Below, one piece after another: positions 16,847 through 26,144 of a stretch of DNA of 64,000 nt. The notes beneath the pieces are model-generated. The model did no database searches. It worked only from the letters and a program-made list of their open reading frames with translations, and was not told where the DNA came from. The stretch is taken from the NCBI GenBank assembly GCA_049276455.1, contig JBASWL010000271.1, positions 4,106 to 68,105 on the forward strand, read 5' to 3'. Source of the stretch: Georgfuchsia sp049276455. GTDB taxonomy: Bacteria > Pseudomonadota > Gammaproteobacteria > Burkholderiales > Rhodocyclaceae. Both the position numbers and the translations under genes were made by a program. Each line of letters opens with the position of its first letter. The stretch's first letter is position 1.

Positions 16847-17834
16847 CGAAGGTCTTCAAAACAGCGCAATTCTGCTGATGTCGCTTGGCGAAGACGGCGC
16901 CGCCGAGGTATTCAAGCATCTCGCGCCGCGCGAGGTGCAAAAGCTCGGCAAAGCCATGGCAGAACTGAGGAATATCACCCACGAAAAAATTAACTTTGTT
17001 GTCGACGCATTTCGCAGCGAGGCTGGCGATCAGGTCATTGGCGGCATGGCCTCGGATGAATATATCCGCAACGTGTTGAAAAAGGCGCTGGGCGACGATC
17101 GCGCCGTCGGGCTGATTGAGCGCATCCTGCACGGCGGCGACACCAGCGGCATAGAAGGCCTCAAATGGATGGACTCGGCAGGGGTCGCCGATCTCATCAA
17201 GAATGAGCATCCGCAAATCATTGCAACCATTCTGGTCCATCTGGATCGTGATCAGGCATCGGAAATCCTGAGTCACTTTACCGAACGCCTGCGCAATGAC
17301 GTGGTGCTGCGCATCGCCACGCTCGATGGCATACAGCCCGCCGCCCTGCGTGAGTTGAACGATGTGCTGACCACGCTGCTCTCGGGTAATGACAATCTCA
17401 AGAAAACCCGCATGGGTGGCGTGCAGACTGTAGCGGAAATTCTCAACTTCATCGGCACCAATCTGGAAGCATCGGTCATTGAGGGTGTGCGCGAACACGA
17501 CCCCGAGCTCGCTCTGCAGATCCAGGACGAGATGTTCGTATTCGAGAACCTGATCGATCTGGACGACCACGGCATGCAGTTGGTTCTGCGCGAGGTGCAA
17601 TCCGAGTCGCTGCTGATAGCACTCAAGGGGTCAAGTGAGCCCATGCGAGAGAAAATCTTCAAGAACATGTCACAGCGTGCCGCCGAAATGCTGCGTGATG
17701 ATCTGGAGTCCAAGGGACCGGTTCGTCTCTCGGAGGTGGAAGCGGAACAAAAGGAAATACTGAAGATCGTGCGCAAACTCGCCGACGAAGGCCAGATTAT
17801 CATCGGCGGCAAGGGAGAAGAGACCTATGTCTAG
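16839..17834 (+). CDS. fliG: Flagellar motor switch protein FliG
   Basis: A 331-aa C-ring protein that converts stator action into rotation. The N-terminal domain (ILLMSLGEDGAAEVFKHL), the EHPQ motif in KNEHPQIIATILVHLD, and the C-terminal torque helix with charged residues (FENLIDLDDHGMQLVLREV; MREKIFKNMSQRAAEMLRDD) are all present. The start is GTG, overlapping fliF by 8 bases; fliH overlaps the end by 8. Length is normal. Confidence 0.98.
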   Translation: MSSEGLQNSAILLMSLGEDGAAEVFKHLAPREVQKLGKAMAELRNITHEKINFVVDAFRSEAGDQVIGGMASDEYIRNVLKKALGDDRAVGLIERILHGGDTSGIEGLKWMDSAGVADLIKNEHPQIIATILVHLDRDQASEILSHFTERLRNDVVLRIATLDGIQPAALRELNDVLTTLLSGNDNLKKTRMGGVQTVAEILNFIGTNLEASVIEGVREHDPELALQIQDEMFVFENLIDLDDHGMQLVLREVQSESLLIALKGSSEPMREKIFKNMSQRAAEMLRDDLESKGPVRLSEVEAEQKEILKIVRKLADEGQIIIGGKGEETYV

Positions 17835-18486
17835 CGACACTCCCATGATTCCGAAAGATCAGATCACTGCCTATGAGTTCTGGAAGATGGAAGACTTCAA
17901 CCAGAGCAGACGAAGCGTGGCCAAGACCGAGTTGCTGACCGTGAAACAGCTTGAAGGTCTGCACGAGAAGGCCCGCGCCGAAGGCTACGCCGCGGGCTAC
18001 AAGCAGGGGGAGGAGCAAGTCGCTCTTGAATTGAGCCACCTGCGCTCGCTGATGAGCGATCTCGATCGTGAACTGCAGCACTTTGATCAGGGCATCGCGG
18101 ACAACCTGGTTGACCTGGCGCTGGAGATGACTCGCCAACTCCTGCGCAACAGCCTGACCCGGCACCCGGAACTGGTAGTGGAAGTCGTGAAGGAAGCCAT
18201 GCAAGCGCTGCCGCCGTTCGGCGAGCACGCCCAGCTCCTGCTCAATCCGAGGGACGCGATGCTGGTGCGCGCCAAGATTGGCGAGCAGCTGATGCATTCC
18301 AGATGGAAACTGATTGAAGACTCGTCGATCGAACCTGGCGGCTGCCGTGTGCAGACTGCCAGCATGGAAATAGACGGCACGCTGCAGACACGATGGCAGC
18401 GTCTGGCCGCCACTCTGGCGCGCAACGACGTCTGGTATCACGATCCTGTCAATGATGTCGTGGTGGAAGGAGAACCGGTGCCATGA
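17827..18486 (+). CDS. fliH: Flagellar assembly protein FliH
   Basis: A 219-aa regulator of the FliI export ATPase, related to V/F-type ATPase stalk subunits. The central part has the glycine-rich repeat region typical of FliH (ARAEGYAAGYKQGEEQ), and the C-terminal domain (VDLALEMTRQLLRNSL; DSSIEPGGCRVQT) is well conserved. It overlaps fliG by 8 bases and fliI by 4, so coupled translation is likely. Confidence 0.95.
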   Translation: MSSDTPMIPKDQITAYEFWKMEDFNQSRRSVAKTELLTVKQLEGLHEKARAEGYAAGYKQGEEQVALELSHLRSLMSDLDRELQHFDQGIADNLVDLALEMTRQLLRNSLTRHPELVVEVVKEAMQALPPFGEHAQLLLNPRDAMLVRAKIGEQLMHSRWKLIEDSSIEPGGCRVQTASMEIDGTLQTRWQRLAATLARNDVWYHDPVNDVVVEGEPVP

Positions 18487-19937
18487 ACGGCAGGGTCGCC
18501 ACCAGTTCCTTGCATGGACACAGCCGGCGCTGGTCTGCTTTTCTGTCTGATTGCCGCAGCACCGTGGCGGACTCAAGCCCGTTGCAATCCAGCGGCCACC
18601 TGACACGGGTCGCCGGACTGGTGCTGGAGGCGGTGGGACTCAAACTCGCTGTCGGCAGTGGCTGCCAGGTGTTGCTGCCCAACGGCAACAATATGGAAGC
18701 CGAAGTGGTTGGCTTCCATGGCGAGCGGCTGTTCCTGATGCCGACCAACGAAGTATACGGACTGGCGCCGGGCGCAAAGGTGATTCCCATTGAACCGCCG
18801 GTGCGCGCCCCTCAACTCGATATACCCTATTTGCCGCGTCGACGCGCGATGGATCAGGCCAAACGGATACCGGTCGGGGCCGCCCTGTTAGGCCGCGTAC
18901 TCGATGGCGCAGGTCGTCCGCTGGACAAACTTGGTCCGCTCAATCTGGAACATAGCGTGCCGCTGCACAGCCGCCCCTGCAATCCGCTGGAACGGGAGCC
19001 CATCCGCGAACCGCTCGACGTCGGCGTACGCGCAATCAACGCCCTGTGCCCCATCGGACGCGGTCAGCGCATGGGGCTGTTTGCGGGCAGCGGTGTCGGC
19101 AAGAGCATATTGCTTGGCATGATGGCGCGTTTCACCAGCGCGGACGTGACAGTAGTCGGCCTGATCGGCGAGCGTGGCCGCGAAGTCAAGGAGTTCATCG
19201 AAAACATCCTTGACACAGAAGGCATGGCCCGTTCGGTAGTCGTTGCAGCGCCGGCAGACACTTCACCCCTGCTGCGCCTGCAAGGCGCCGCATATGCAAC
19301 GGCCATTGCAGAGTACTTCCGCGATCAGGGCAAGAGTGTGCTGTTGATCATGGATTCCCTGACGCGGTATGCCATGGCGCAACGCGAAATCGCGCTCGCC
19401 ATCGGCGAACCTCCGGCGACCAAGGGTTACCCGCCGTCGGTCTTCGCACGTCTGCCGCAACTGGTCGAGCGGGCCGGCAACGGTGGCCCCAATGGCGGTT
19501 CGATTACGGCCTTCTATACGGTACTGACCGAGGGTGACGATCAGCAGGATCCCATCGCCGACTCGGCCCGCGCCATTCTCGACGGACATATCGTCCTGTC
19601 GAGGACTCTTGCGGATCAGGGACACTATCCCGCCATCGACATCGAATCCTCAATCAGCCGGGCGATGAACGCCCTGGTTGATGCGCGGCATTTCGAGCTG
19701 GTACGACACTTTCGTTCACTCTATGCAAGGTATCAGCGCAGTCGCGACCTGATCAGCGTCGGCGCCTACCAGACCGGATCGGACCCGCAGCTTGACCAGG
19801 CGATCACCCTGCTGCCCAGACTGGAAGAATTTCTGCGCCAGAACATGAATCAACGCGAGAGCTATGCCAACAGTTTGCAAAAGCTGATGCCGCTATTCAA
19901 CGATATGCCAGATGAGGCAACAGGAACACATCCATGA
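18483..19937 (+). CDS. fliI: Flagellum-specific ATPase FliI
   Basis: A 484-aa export ATPase. Walker A is AGSGVGKS, Walker B is VLLIMDSLTRYA, and signature regions GERGREVKEFIE and PATKGYPPSVFARLPQL are present. It forms the hexamer at the base of the export gate with FliH and FliJ. The N-terminal 30 residues are slightly longer than in Salmonella. Four-base overlaps with both fliH and fliJ. Confidence 0.98.
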   Translation: MNGRVATSSLHGHSRRWSAFLSDCRSTVADSSPLQSSGHLTRVAGLVLEAVGLKLAVGSGCQVLLPNGNNMEAEVVGFHGERLFLMPTNEVYGLAPGAKVIPIEPPVRAPQLDIPYLPRRRAMDQAKRIPVGAALLGRVLDGAGRPLDKLGPLNLEHSVPLHSRPCNPLEREPIREPLDVGVRAINALCPIGRGQRMGLFAGSGVGKSILLGMMARFTSADVTVVGLIGERGREVKEFIENILDTEGMARSVVVAAPADTSPLLRLQGAAYATAIAEYFRDQGKSVLLIMDSLTRYAMAQREIALAIGEPPATKGYPPSVFARLPQLVERAGNGGPNGGSITAFYTVLTEGDDQQDPIADSARAILDGHIVLSRTLADQGHYPAIDIESSISRAMNALVDARHFELVRHFRSLYARYQRSRDLISVGAYQTGSDPQLDQAITLLPRLEEFLRQNMNQRESYANSLQKLMPLFNDMPDEATGTHP

Positions 19938-20383
19938 ACAATACTTTCAGCTTGCAAAGTCTGTTGGACCTTGCCCGGTCCCACACCAATACCGCAGCCC
20001 GTAACCTGGGACATTCATTCACCCGCGAGCAAGTGGAAGAGCAAAAACTGCAAATGCTGACCAATTACCGGATCGACTATCTGGCAAATTTTCAGCAATC
20101 CTTGCAGAAAGGCATCAGCCCGGCCAGTTGGGGAAACTATCAGGAATTCATGAACAAACTGGATTTGGCCGTTAAGCAGCAATCAGAGGTCGTGGCGCAT
20201 TGGCGGCGCCAGGCAGTTGTGTCACGTCAGGAACTCGAGGCGCAACAGCGCCGCCTCAAGTCCTACGACACCCTGTCGCAACGCCATCACAAGGCCGTTT
20301 CCCGGCAAGAAGGAGTCAGGGAGCAAAAGGAACATGACGAATATGCCGCCACGGCCTACGCCAGACTGGTAAACGCCGAGTAA
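19934..20383 (+). CDS. fliJ: Flagellar export protein FliJ
   Basis: A 149-aa coiled-coil protein, the central stalk of the export ATPase. It is charged and helical throughout (FTREQVEEQKLQMLTNYR; EVVAHWRRQAVVSRQELEAQ). FliJ sequences diverge, but the length, coiled-coil character and the position between fliI and fliK support the call. It overlaps fliI by 4 bases. Confidence 0.93.
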   Translation: MNNTFSLQSLLDLARSHTNTAARNLGHSFTREQVEEQKLQMLTNYRIDYLANFQQSLQKGISPASWGNYQEFMNKLDLAVKQQSEVVAHWRRQAVVSRQELEAQQRRLKSYDTLSQRHHKAVSRQEGVREQKEHDEYAATAYARLVNAE

Positions 20384-20417
20384 CAGCGGATCTCGATAAC
20401 GAAAGCCGGTAAATCCA

Positions 20418-21644
20418 ATGGACCTTCAATTCAGCAACCCGATCACTTCGCCGAGCGTGTCCACGGTTGCGCCCGGTAATGGGATACAGAGTGAACAACT
20501 TGATGTACCTGCCGATGGCGCCAGCACCAGTTTCGCCCAATTGCTTGCCCAGACGCTCCCACACGGAAACGCACGAACAGTACCGGTAGCGCTCAAGGTT
20601 TCTGGCACGGACTCAAAGGATCAAAAAATCCCCATTAAGGCTGACCTGACATCCCAAACGGCATCAATAATATCCGCCATTGTTATCGCCGACGATCAGA
20701 AAACGACCATCCCCAATCCCCACTCTTCGCTTGATTCGTCAGAATCCGGCATTGAAGTTGCTGTACCGATCATTGCCAGCTTCATGCAGGCACAGCAAGC
20801 TGCTGGCGCAAAGACAATAAGCGACGGCGAGTCAACCTGCGTTCCCTTCCCGGTTTCCATCGTCCCAAAATCCGCATCTTTAATTGCGGCCACAACAAAT
20901 CCAACGGCCCAACCAGGTACGGTCGAGGCTCAAACGCCGCAGGTCACTCCTGGTCTCGCATTGAAAACTGAACACAGCACGACCTTTGCAATGGCCCAAC
21001 CGGGTACGGTCGAGGTACAAACGCCGCAAGTCAATCCTGGTTTCGCATTGAAAACTGAACACAGCGCGACCTTTGAAACGATTGCTCTTACGGAAAAACC
21101 GGTTATTCGGGAAATGGGTTTCAACGCAATGCATACGGATCGCATTGCTTCAATGCCATCCCCCACTCCATCCACGGGACAAGCAATACCGACACAGCAA
21201 CTGGCCCTGCCGGCACCGCTCGGAAGCTATGACTGGAACAGCCAGCTAGGTCAACGTATCGTGTGGATGAGCGGCCAGCAGAATCAAGTCGCGAACATCA
21301 GCATCAACCCACCGGAACTGGGTCCTGTCGAACTGCGCCTGACGCTGGATAACCAGCAATCCACCCAAAATGCCACGCTGCACTTCGTATCGCCGCATGC
21401 AGCGGTACGCGAAGCCATCGAGACCTCCATGCCGCGACTGAGGGAATTGATGGCTGACGCCGGCATCACCCTTGGCAATGCAACCGTAAGCGGCGAGTCG
21501 TACCCGCAACAGCAGACTTTCGGGCAGGAATCGACTGCCGCAAAAAATACCGCCACCCTGTCCTCCGGAAAATCCGGTGCGATCGAAGCGATGCCACCTT
21601 CAGCTAGTAGTCGGGGCAGCACGCTGTTGGATACCTTTGCATGA
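20418..21644 (+). CDS. fliK: Flagellar hook-length control protein FliK
   Basis: A 408-aa secreted ruler protein. The C-terminal Flg_hook domain (about residues 265-370) is well conserved: NISINPPELGPVELRLTLDN and MPRLRELMADAGITLGNATV. The N-terminal part is low complexity, as usual for the ruler. Residues 164-221 are a tandem duplication of 29 residues (87 bases), which would lengthen the ruler segment. Ribosome binding is weak (AAAGCCGGTAAATCC). It lies between fliJ and fliL. Confidence 0.95.
   Translation: MDLQFSNPITSPSVSTVAPGNGIQSEQLDVPADGASTSFAQLLAQTLPHGNARTVPVALKVSGTDSKDQKIPIKADLTSQTASIISAIVIADDQKTTIPNPHSSLDSSESGIEVAVPIIASFMQAQQAAGAKTISDGESTCVPFPVSIVPKSASLIAATTNPTAQPGTVEAQTPQVTPGLALKTEHSTTFAMAQPGTVEVQTPQVNPGFALKTEHSATFETIALTEKPVIREMGFNAMHTDRIASMPSPTPSTGQAIPTQQLALPAPLGSYDWNSQLGQRIVWMSGQQNQVANISINPPELGPVELRLTLDNQQSTQNATLHFVSPHAAVREAIETSMPRLRELMADAGITLGNATVSGESYPQQQTFGQESTAAKNTATLSSGKSGAIEAMPPSASSRGSTLLDTFA
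20907..21080 (+). repeat. 87-base tandem duplication within fliK
   Basis: Two adjacent in-frame copies, 20907-20993 and 20994-21080, encode AQPGTVEAQTPQVTPGLALK... and AQPGTVEVQTPQVNPGFALK... (29 residues each). They differ at a handful of positions, so the duplication is recent but not identical. Confidence 0.9.
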
Positions 21645-21670
21645 ATCAAGCAGACTAACGAGGAAATATC

Positions 21671-22333
21671 TTGGACACCGCTATCACCGAAAATTCTGGC
21701 ATCAGTGTCGATGAAGAGCAGAAACCCGTACGCCGCAAGCGTCTTCCGCTCATCATTGCCACACTAGTGTTGCTTGTCGCCATAGGCGGCGGCGCCTCCT
21801 GGTTCATGAGCCAGGAGCATGCGACGACGAACGACGTACCGGTACAGAAAAAGGAATCGGCGCCGACCTACGTCCCGATCTACGTCCCGCTCGAAAGCTT
21901 CACCGTGAATCTTCAGTATGAAGGCAGCGATCAGTTTCTGCAGGTTGTCATGAGCCTGAAGATTTCCGAAGAATCCACGGCAGAAAAGTTGAAAACTTTC
22001 ATGCCCGAAGTTCGCAATCGCCTGCTGTTTCTGTTATCCAGCAAGCGCGCCTCCGAACTGACAACAACCGCTGGCAAGGAAAAGCTCAGCCGCGAAATCA
22101 TGGCCGAGGTGAATCGGCTGCTTGACCCTGACGCGGCAGGAAATCGGCCATCCGAGGATAGCGTGGCCGCTGCTGCTCCAGACGGTTTGGCTGCCCAGAT
22201 TGCCGCATTGGATGCACCAACTGTATCTGATGTTGCCACGGCACCTCTACCTGCAGCGGAAATGGAACCTCCTGTTGCGCCGGAGGACTTGCCTGTCCTT
22301 GGCGTCATATTCACCTCATTCCTCATCCAGTAG
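21671..22333 (+). CDS. fliL: Flagellar basal body-associated protein FliL
   Basis: A 220-aa single-pass inner-membrane protein around the stator. A basic N-terminus is followed by one membrane segment near residues 28-48 (LPLIIATLVLLVAIGGGASW). The periplasmic domain has YVPIYVPLESFTVNLQYEG, LQVVMSLKISEES and RNRLLFLLSSKRASELT. An Ala/Pro-rich insertion of about 50 residues lies between the last conserved helix and the conserved end GVIFTSFLIQ. The only plausible start is TTG at 21671, preceded by GAGGAAATATC. Confidence 0.95.
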   Translation: MDTAITENSGISVDEEQKPVRRKRLPLIIATLVLLVAIGGGASWFMSQEHATTNDVPVQKKESAPTYVPIYVPLESFTVNLQYEGSDQFLQVVMSLKISEESTAEKLKTFMPEVRNRLLFLLSSKRASELTTTAGKEKLSREIMAEVNRLLDPDAAGNRPSEDSVAAAAPDGLAAQIAALDAPTVSDVATAPLPAAEMEPPVAPEDLPVLGVIFTSFLIQ

Positions 22334-22345
22334 CGCAACAATATA

Positions 22346-23341
22346 ATGACAAAAGAGTTTCTCAGTCAGGATGAAGTCGATGCCCTGCTCAATGGTGTTA
22401 ACGGCGACGCTGACGAAGAGCCGCAGGAAGCAGACGAAAGCGGCATCAGAACCTACAATCTGGCTACCCAGGAGCGCATCGTGCGTGGGCGCATGGCCAC
22501 GCTGGAGCTCATTAATGAACGTTTCGCCCGGCATTTTCGGATCGCCCTGTTTAACTTGTTGCGGCGTACCGCCGAAGTCAGTGTTGGACCGGTGCGGATT
22601 CTGAAATACAGCGAATTCGTCCGCAATCTGGTGGTGCCGACAAATCTGAACATGGTGCAGATCAAACCGCTCAGGGGAACGGCGCTATTCATTTTCGATC
22701 CCACTCTGGTGTTTCTGGTGGTGGACAACATGTTCGGCGGCGATGGCCGCTTTCACAACCGGATCGAAGGCCGTGAATTCACCCAGACCGAACTGCGCAT
22801 CATCCAGCGCCTGCTGCAGGTGGTGTTTGAAAATCTGGCGAAGTCCTGGCAGGCTGTCTATCCGGTCGAGTTCGAATATCTGCGCTCGGAAATGAACACC
22901 ACCTTCGCCAATATTGCCACGCCCAACGAGGTGGTACTCGCCTATACATTCACGATTGAACTGGGCTGCGTGAGCGGCGAGTTTCATATTTGTCTGCCTT
23001 ACGCAATGATAGAACCCATCCGCGATCTTCTATCGAGCAGCCTGCAAGGCGACCACATGGAAGCCGACAAGCGCTGGGTCAAACTGCTCTCACGCGAAGT
23101 GCAGACGGCAGAGGTCCAACTGGTGGCCAATCTGGGCAATGGCGCCCTGACCCTCAAACAGATCCTGGGCCTGAAAACCGGAGACTTTGTGGCAATTGAC
23201 GTTCCCGAAACCATACATGCCAGTGTGGACGGCGTGCCGGTAATGGAATGCCGCTATGGTGCATGCAACGGTCAATACGCGCTCAAAGTCCAAAAAATGA
23301 TTGATCACCGCACTGATGATTTTCAGGAAGAGGCAGCGTGA
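22346..23341 (+). CDS. fliM: Flagellar motor switch protein FliM
   Basis: A 331-aa C-ring protein and the target of CheY-P. It begins with the conserved CheY-binding and FliM signature LSQDEVDALLNGV. The middle CheC-like domain includes LFIFDPTLVFLVVDNMFGGDGR, and the C-terminal SpoA domain ends with VPVMECRYGACNGQYALKV. Normal length. It follows fliL closely and precedes fliN. Confidence 0.98.
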   Translation: MTKEFLSQDEVDALLNGVNGDADEEPQEADESGIRTYNLATQERIVRGRMATLELINERFARHFRIALFNLLRRTAEVSVGPVRILKYSEFVRNLVVPTNLNMVQIKPLRGTALFIFDPTLVFLVVDNMFGGDGRFHNRIEGREFTQTELRIIQRLLQVVFENLAKSWQAVYPVEFEYLRSEMNTTFANIATPNEVVLAYTFTIELGCVSGEFHICLPYAMIEPIRDLLSSSLQGDHMEADKRWVKLLSREVQTAEVQLVANLGNGALTLKQILGLKTGDFVAIDVPETIHASVDGVPVMECRYGACNGQYALKVQKMIDHRTDDFQEEAA

Positions 23342-23411
23342 AGCCCGGATTCGCCACTGCCATCACTTCAATCACGCACACTCTTGTTACAAGTTCAAGA
23401 AGGAGTAAATC

Positions 23412-23816
23412 ATGTCCGAAGTACTGATGAAAGAAGCACCTGAAGCAGATGAATGGGCTTCTGCCATGGCGGAACAAAGTGGCGTAGAAGCTGCCGGGAA
23501 AGCCAGCGTGTTCGAGCAATTCGGTCCATCCGAGGTCAAACCGGAAAGCATCAAGGATCTCGACATGATTCTGGATATCCCGGTACAACTCACAGTCGAG
23601 CTGGGACGTACCAAGATCGCCATCAAGAACCTGCTTCAGTTGGCGCAGGGATCGGTAGTGGAACTGGACGGTCTGGCCGGCGAACCGATGGACGTACTGG
23701 TCAATGGCTGCCTGATCGCACAGGGCGAAGTGGTCGTGGTGAACGACAAGTTCGGCATCCGGCTGACTGACATCATCACGCCTTCCGAGCGCATCCAGAA
23801 ACTCAAGAAATGGTAA
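23412..23816 (+). CDS. fliN: Flagellar motor switch protein FliN
   Basis: A 134-aa C-ring protein with a C-terminal SpoA domain (LDMILDIPVQLTVELGRTKI; VVVVNDKFGIRLTDIITPSER) preceded by an acidic Ala-rich 50-residue leader. A strong ribosome binding site, AGAAGGAG, precedes the ATG. It overlaps fliO by 7 bases. Confidence 0.98.
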   Translation: MSEVLMKEAPEADEWASAMAEQSGVEAAGKASVFEQFGPSEVKPESIKDLDMILDIPVQLTVELGRTKIAIKNLLQLAQGSVVELDGLAGEPMDVLVNGCLIAQGEVVVVNDKFGIRLTDIITPSERIQKLKKW

Positions 23817-24256
23817 ACACCAGACAGCCAGTGCTGGCAGGTCTGTCCATGCTTGCGTGGAACGCATGCGCCGAGATGACGCGCCCGGCAGCAACACCGC
23901 CAGCGCCCATTGTTTCCGCCGGCAGCCTGCTTCAGGTCGGCGCGGCCCTGATGCTGGTACTGATAGTGGTCGCCGCAGTGGCCTGGCTGATGAAGCGCCT
24001 GAATCCAAATCAGACCACTTCCGGCGGCGCCATTCGCGTAGTGGGCGCCACCGCAGTTGGCCAGCGCGAACGAGTGGTGCTGGTCGAAGTCGACGCGACC
24101 TGGCTGGTAATCGGCGTTGCGCCGGGCCATGTCACCGCCCTGCACTCCATGGCAAAACCGGCATTGCCAATAACCACCGCTCCGAACCGGTCTTCGACCG
24201 ACAACAAGTTTGCCGGCTGGCTCAAACAAACCCTTGAGCACAGGCGCAATGCGTAA
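23810..24256 (+). CDS. fliO: Flagellar biosynthetic protein FliO
   Basis: A 148-aa single-pass membrane protein that assists FliP assembly. The membrane segment lies near residues 41-63 (LLQVGAALMLVLIVVAAVAW), followed by the cytoplasmic FliO domain (VVGATAVGQRERVVLVEVDA; LVIGVAPGHVTALH). The start lies in the last codons of fliN. The first 30 residues resemble an export signal (TRQPVLAGLSMLAW). Confidence 0.93.
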   Translation: MVNTRQPVLAGLSMLAWNACAEMTRPAATPPAPIVSAGSLLQVGAALMLVLIVVAAVAWLMKRLNPNQTTSGGAIRVVGATAVGQRERVVLVEVDATWLVIGVAPGHVTALHSMAKPALPITTAPNRSSTDNKFAGWLKQTLEHRRNA

Positions 24257-24998
24257 ACTTGTTTTATTGCTTGGGCTGGCAATTGCGATGTTCGTGATCG
24301 AGCCGGCTTTCGCGGCATCGAGCGAATTCCCCGCACTGACTGTAGCGAAATCCGCCGGCAGCGGACAAACCTACAGCCTCAGCATCCAGACCCTGGCGCT
24401 GCTCACTGCACTGAGTTTTTTGCCGGCGGTGCTGCTGATGATGACCGGATTTACACGCATCATCATCGTGTTGTCGCTGTTGCGGCATGCGCTGGGCACG
24501 CAGACATCGCCACCCAATCAGGTGCTGATCGGGCTCTCCCTGTTTTTGACATTTTTTGTGATGTCGCCAACCATCGACAAGATCTACACCGAGGCCTACC
24601 AGCCCTTCTCGGAAAACCGCATCGGCATGAGCGAGGCGCTGGAGATCGGCAGCAAGCCGTTGCGGACATTCATGCTGCGCCAGACGCGCGAGCCGGATCT
24701 CGCCCTGTTCCTGCGCATTTCCAACACGCCTGACATCACCGACTCGCAACAGATTCCGATGCGGGTGCTGATCCCGGCCTATGCCACCAGCGAACTGAAG
24801 ACTGCATTCCAGATCGGCTTCGTCGTTTTCATTCCCTTCCTGATCATCGACATGGTCGTGGCCAGCGTGCTCATGTCCATGGGCATGATGATGCTCTCGC
24901 CGGTGATCATTTCCCTGCCCTTCAAGATCATGCTGTTCGTTCTGGTTGACGGCTGGAACCTGCTCATCGGCTCGCTGGTGCAAAGTTTCTTCGTATGA
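24249..24998 (+). CDS. fliP: Flagellar export gate protein FliP
   Basis: A 249-aa integral membrane protein of the FliPQR export channel. The cleavable signal peptide starts MRKLVLLLGLAIAMF and ends near AFAAS. Conserved parts include FTRIIIVLSLLRHALGTQ, PPNQVLIGLSLFLTFFVM and the C-terminal LPFKIMLFVLVDGWNLL. The ATG at 24249 was chosen because it gives a normal signal peptide; the frame is open further upstream inside fliO. It overlaps fliQ by 4 bases. Confidence 0.97.
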   Translation: MRKLVLLLGLAIAMFVIEPAFAASSEFPALTVAKSAGSGQTYSLSIQTLALLTALSFLPAVLLMMTGFTRIIIVLSLLRHALGTQTSPPNQVLIGLSLFLTFFVMSPTIDKIYTEAYQPFSENRIGMSEALEIGSKPLRTFMLRQTREPDLALFLRISNTPDITDSQQIPMRVLIPAYATSELKTAFQIGFVVFIPFLIIDMVVASVLMSMGMMMLSPVIISLPFKIMLFVLVDGWNLLIGSLVQSFFV

Positions 24999-25264
24999 AT
25001 CCGGAAAGCATACATACGCTGATCCAGAACGGCCTTGAGATGACCATGCTGCTGGCCGCGCCATTGCTGCTCGCGGCACTGGCGACCGGACTCCTGATCA
25101 GCATATTCCAGGCCGCCACACAGATCAATGAAACTACCCTTTCGTTTATTCCCAAACTGTTGGCCATGGCCCTGGTGCTGATCGCTGCCGGTCCCTGGAT
25201 GATCAACCTGATTGTGGACTACACGCGCCGGCTGTTTGAGGGAATACCGTGGATGATCGGCTAG
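24995..25264 (+). CDS. fliQ: Flagellar export gate protein FliQ
   Basis: An 89-aa protein with two membrane segments and the family pattern AATQINETTLSFIPK. It forms the export gate with FliP and FliR. It overlaps fliP by 4 bases, and its normal length is about 89. Confidence 0.97.
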   Translation: MNPESIHTLIQNGLEMTMLLAAPLLLAALATGLLISIFQAATQINETTLSFIPKLLAMALVLIAAGPWMINLIVDYTRRLFEGIPWMIG

Positions 25265-25296
25265 TGGGTTCAAATTGCACCATGAATCATTAACAA

Positions 25297-26079
25297 ATGA
25301 TCACCCTCACCGAGGCCCAGCTCAATGTCTGGCTAAGCGGTCTTCTCTGGCCGCTGGCACGCATCCTGGCACTCATTGCGACAGTGCCGATACTCGGCAA
25401 TAATGTGATCCCGGCACGTTTCAAGATTGCGCTCGGAGTGCTGATCACCTTGATCATCGCCCCCCTCGCCGCGCCGCCGCAGGGCGTGGAATTGTGGTCC
25501 AGTACCGGCATGGTGATACTGATCCAGCAAATTGCGATTGGAGTCGCCATGGGCTTCGCCATGCGTATCGTATTTGCCATGGTCGATCTCGCCGGCGACC
25601 TGATCGGCCTGCAAATGGGTTTGGGATTCGCCTCCTTCTTTGATCCGCAGAACGCCACGAACACCGCGTTGATTTCGCAATATCTCGGAATCCTGATAAC
25701 CCTGATTTTCCTGGGTACCAACTCGCACCTGCTGTTGATTGCCACACTGACGGAGAGCTTTCAGGTACTGCCGATTTCAGCCGACCCGCTTGGTTCTGCG
25801 CCGTGGCTGACCCTGGTGCAGTGGGGCGGCAAGACGTTTTCGATTGGACTCATGCTGGCACTACCGATACTTGCTGCACTGCTGATTACCAATCTTTCCC
25901 TGGGCATACTGACGCGGGCCGCGCCACAGCTCAACCTTTTCTCGGTCGGCTTTCCCGTAACGCTGATGTTGGGTTTTGCCGTGCTGTTTCTGGCATTGCC
26001 GCAGATGAGTTCGGCATTGGAAAAACCGCTACAGCAAGGTATGGAAATGATGCTGACACTGGCACGAATCGCGCATTGA
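25297..26079 (+). CDS. fliR: Flagellar export gate protein FliR
   Basis: A 260-aa integral membrane protein with about six membrane segments. Family features include GLQMGLGFASFFDPQNATNT and ILTRAAPQLNLFSVGFPVTL. It is the last gene of the long fliF-fliR run. Beyond it the strand and gene content change abruptly to an accessory island. Confidence 0.97.
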   Translation: MITLTEAQLNVWLSGLLWPLARILALIATVPILGNNVIPARFKIALGVLITLIIAPLAAPPQGVELWSSTGMVILIQQIAIGVAMGFAMRIVFAMVDLAGDLIGLQMGLGFASFFDPQNATNTALISQYLGILITLIFLGTNSHLLLIATLTESFQVLPISADPLGSAPWLTLVQWGGKTFSIGLMLALPILAALLITNLSLGILTRAAPQLNLFSVGFPVTLMLGFAVLFLALPQMSSALEKPLQQGMEMMLTLARIAH

Positions 26080-26144
26080 TTGGGCGGGAGGCGGCAGTAA
26101 ACAACAGGGAAATAAGGGACACCCATTAGCCATGGGAGTTATGG

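Noticed and set aside
16773..17600. A 275-codon open frame antisense to fliG
   Set aside because: It lies entirely over fliF/fliG on the other strand and has no family features.
26080..26144. A further attC site at the 3' end of the SEC-C gene
   Set aside because: Only a short CCCATGGCTAATGGG hairpin is present; no R or L boxes.
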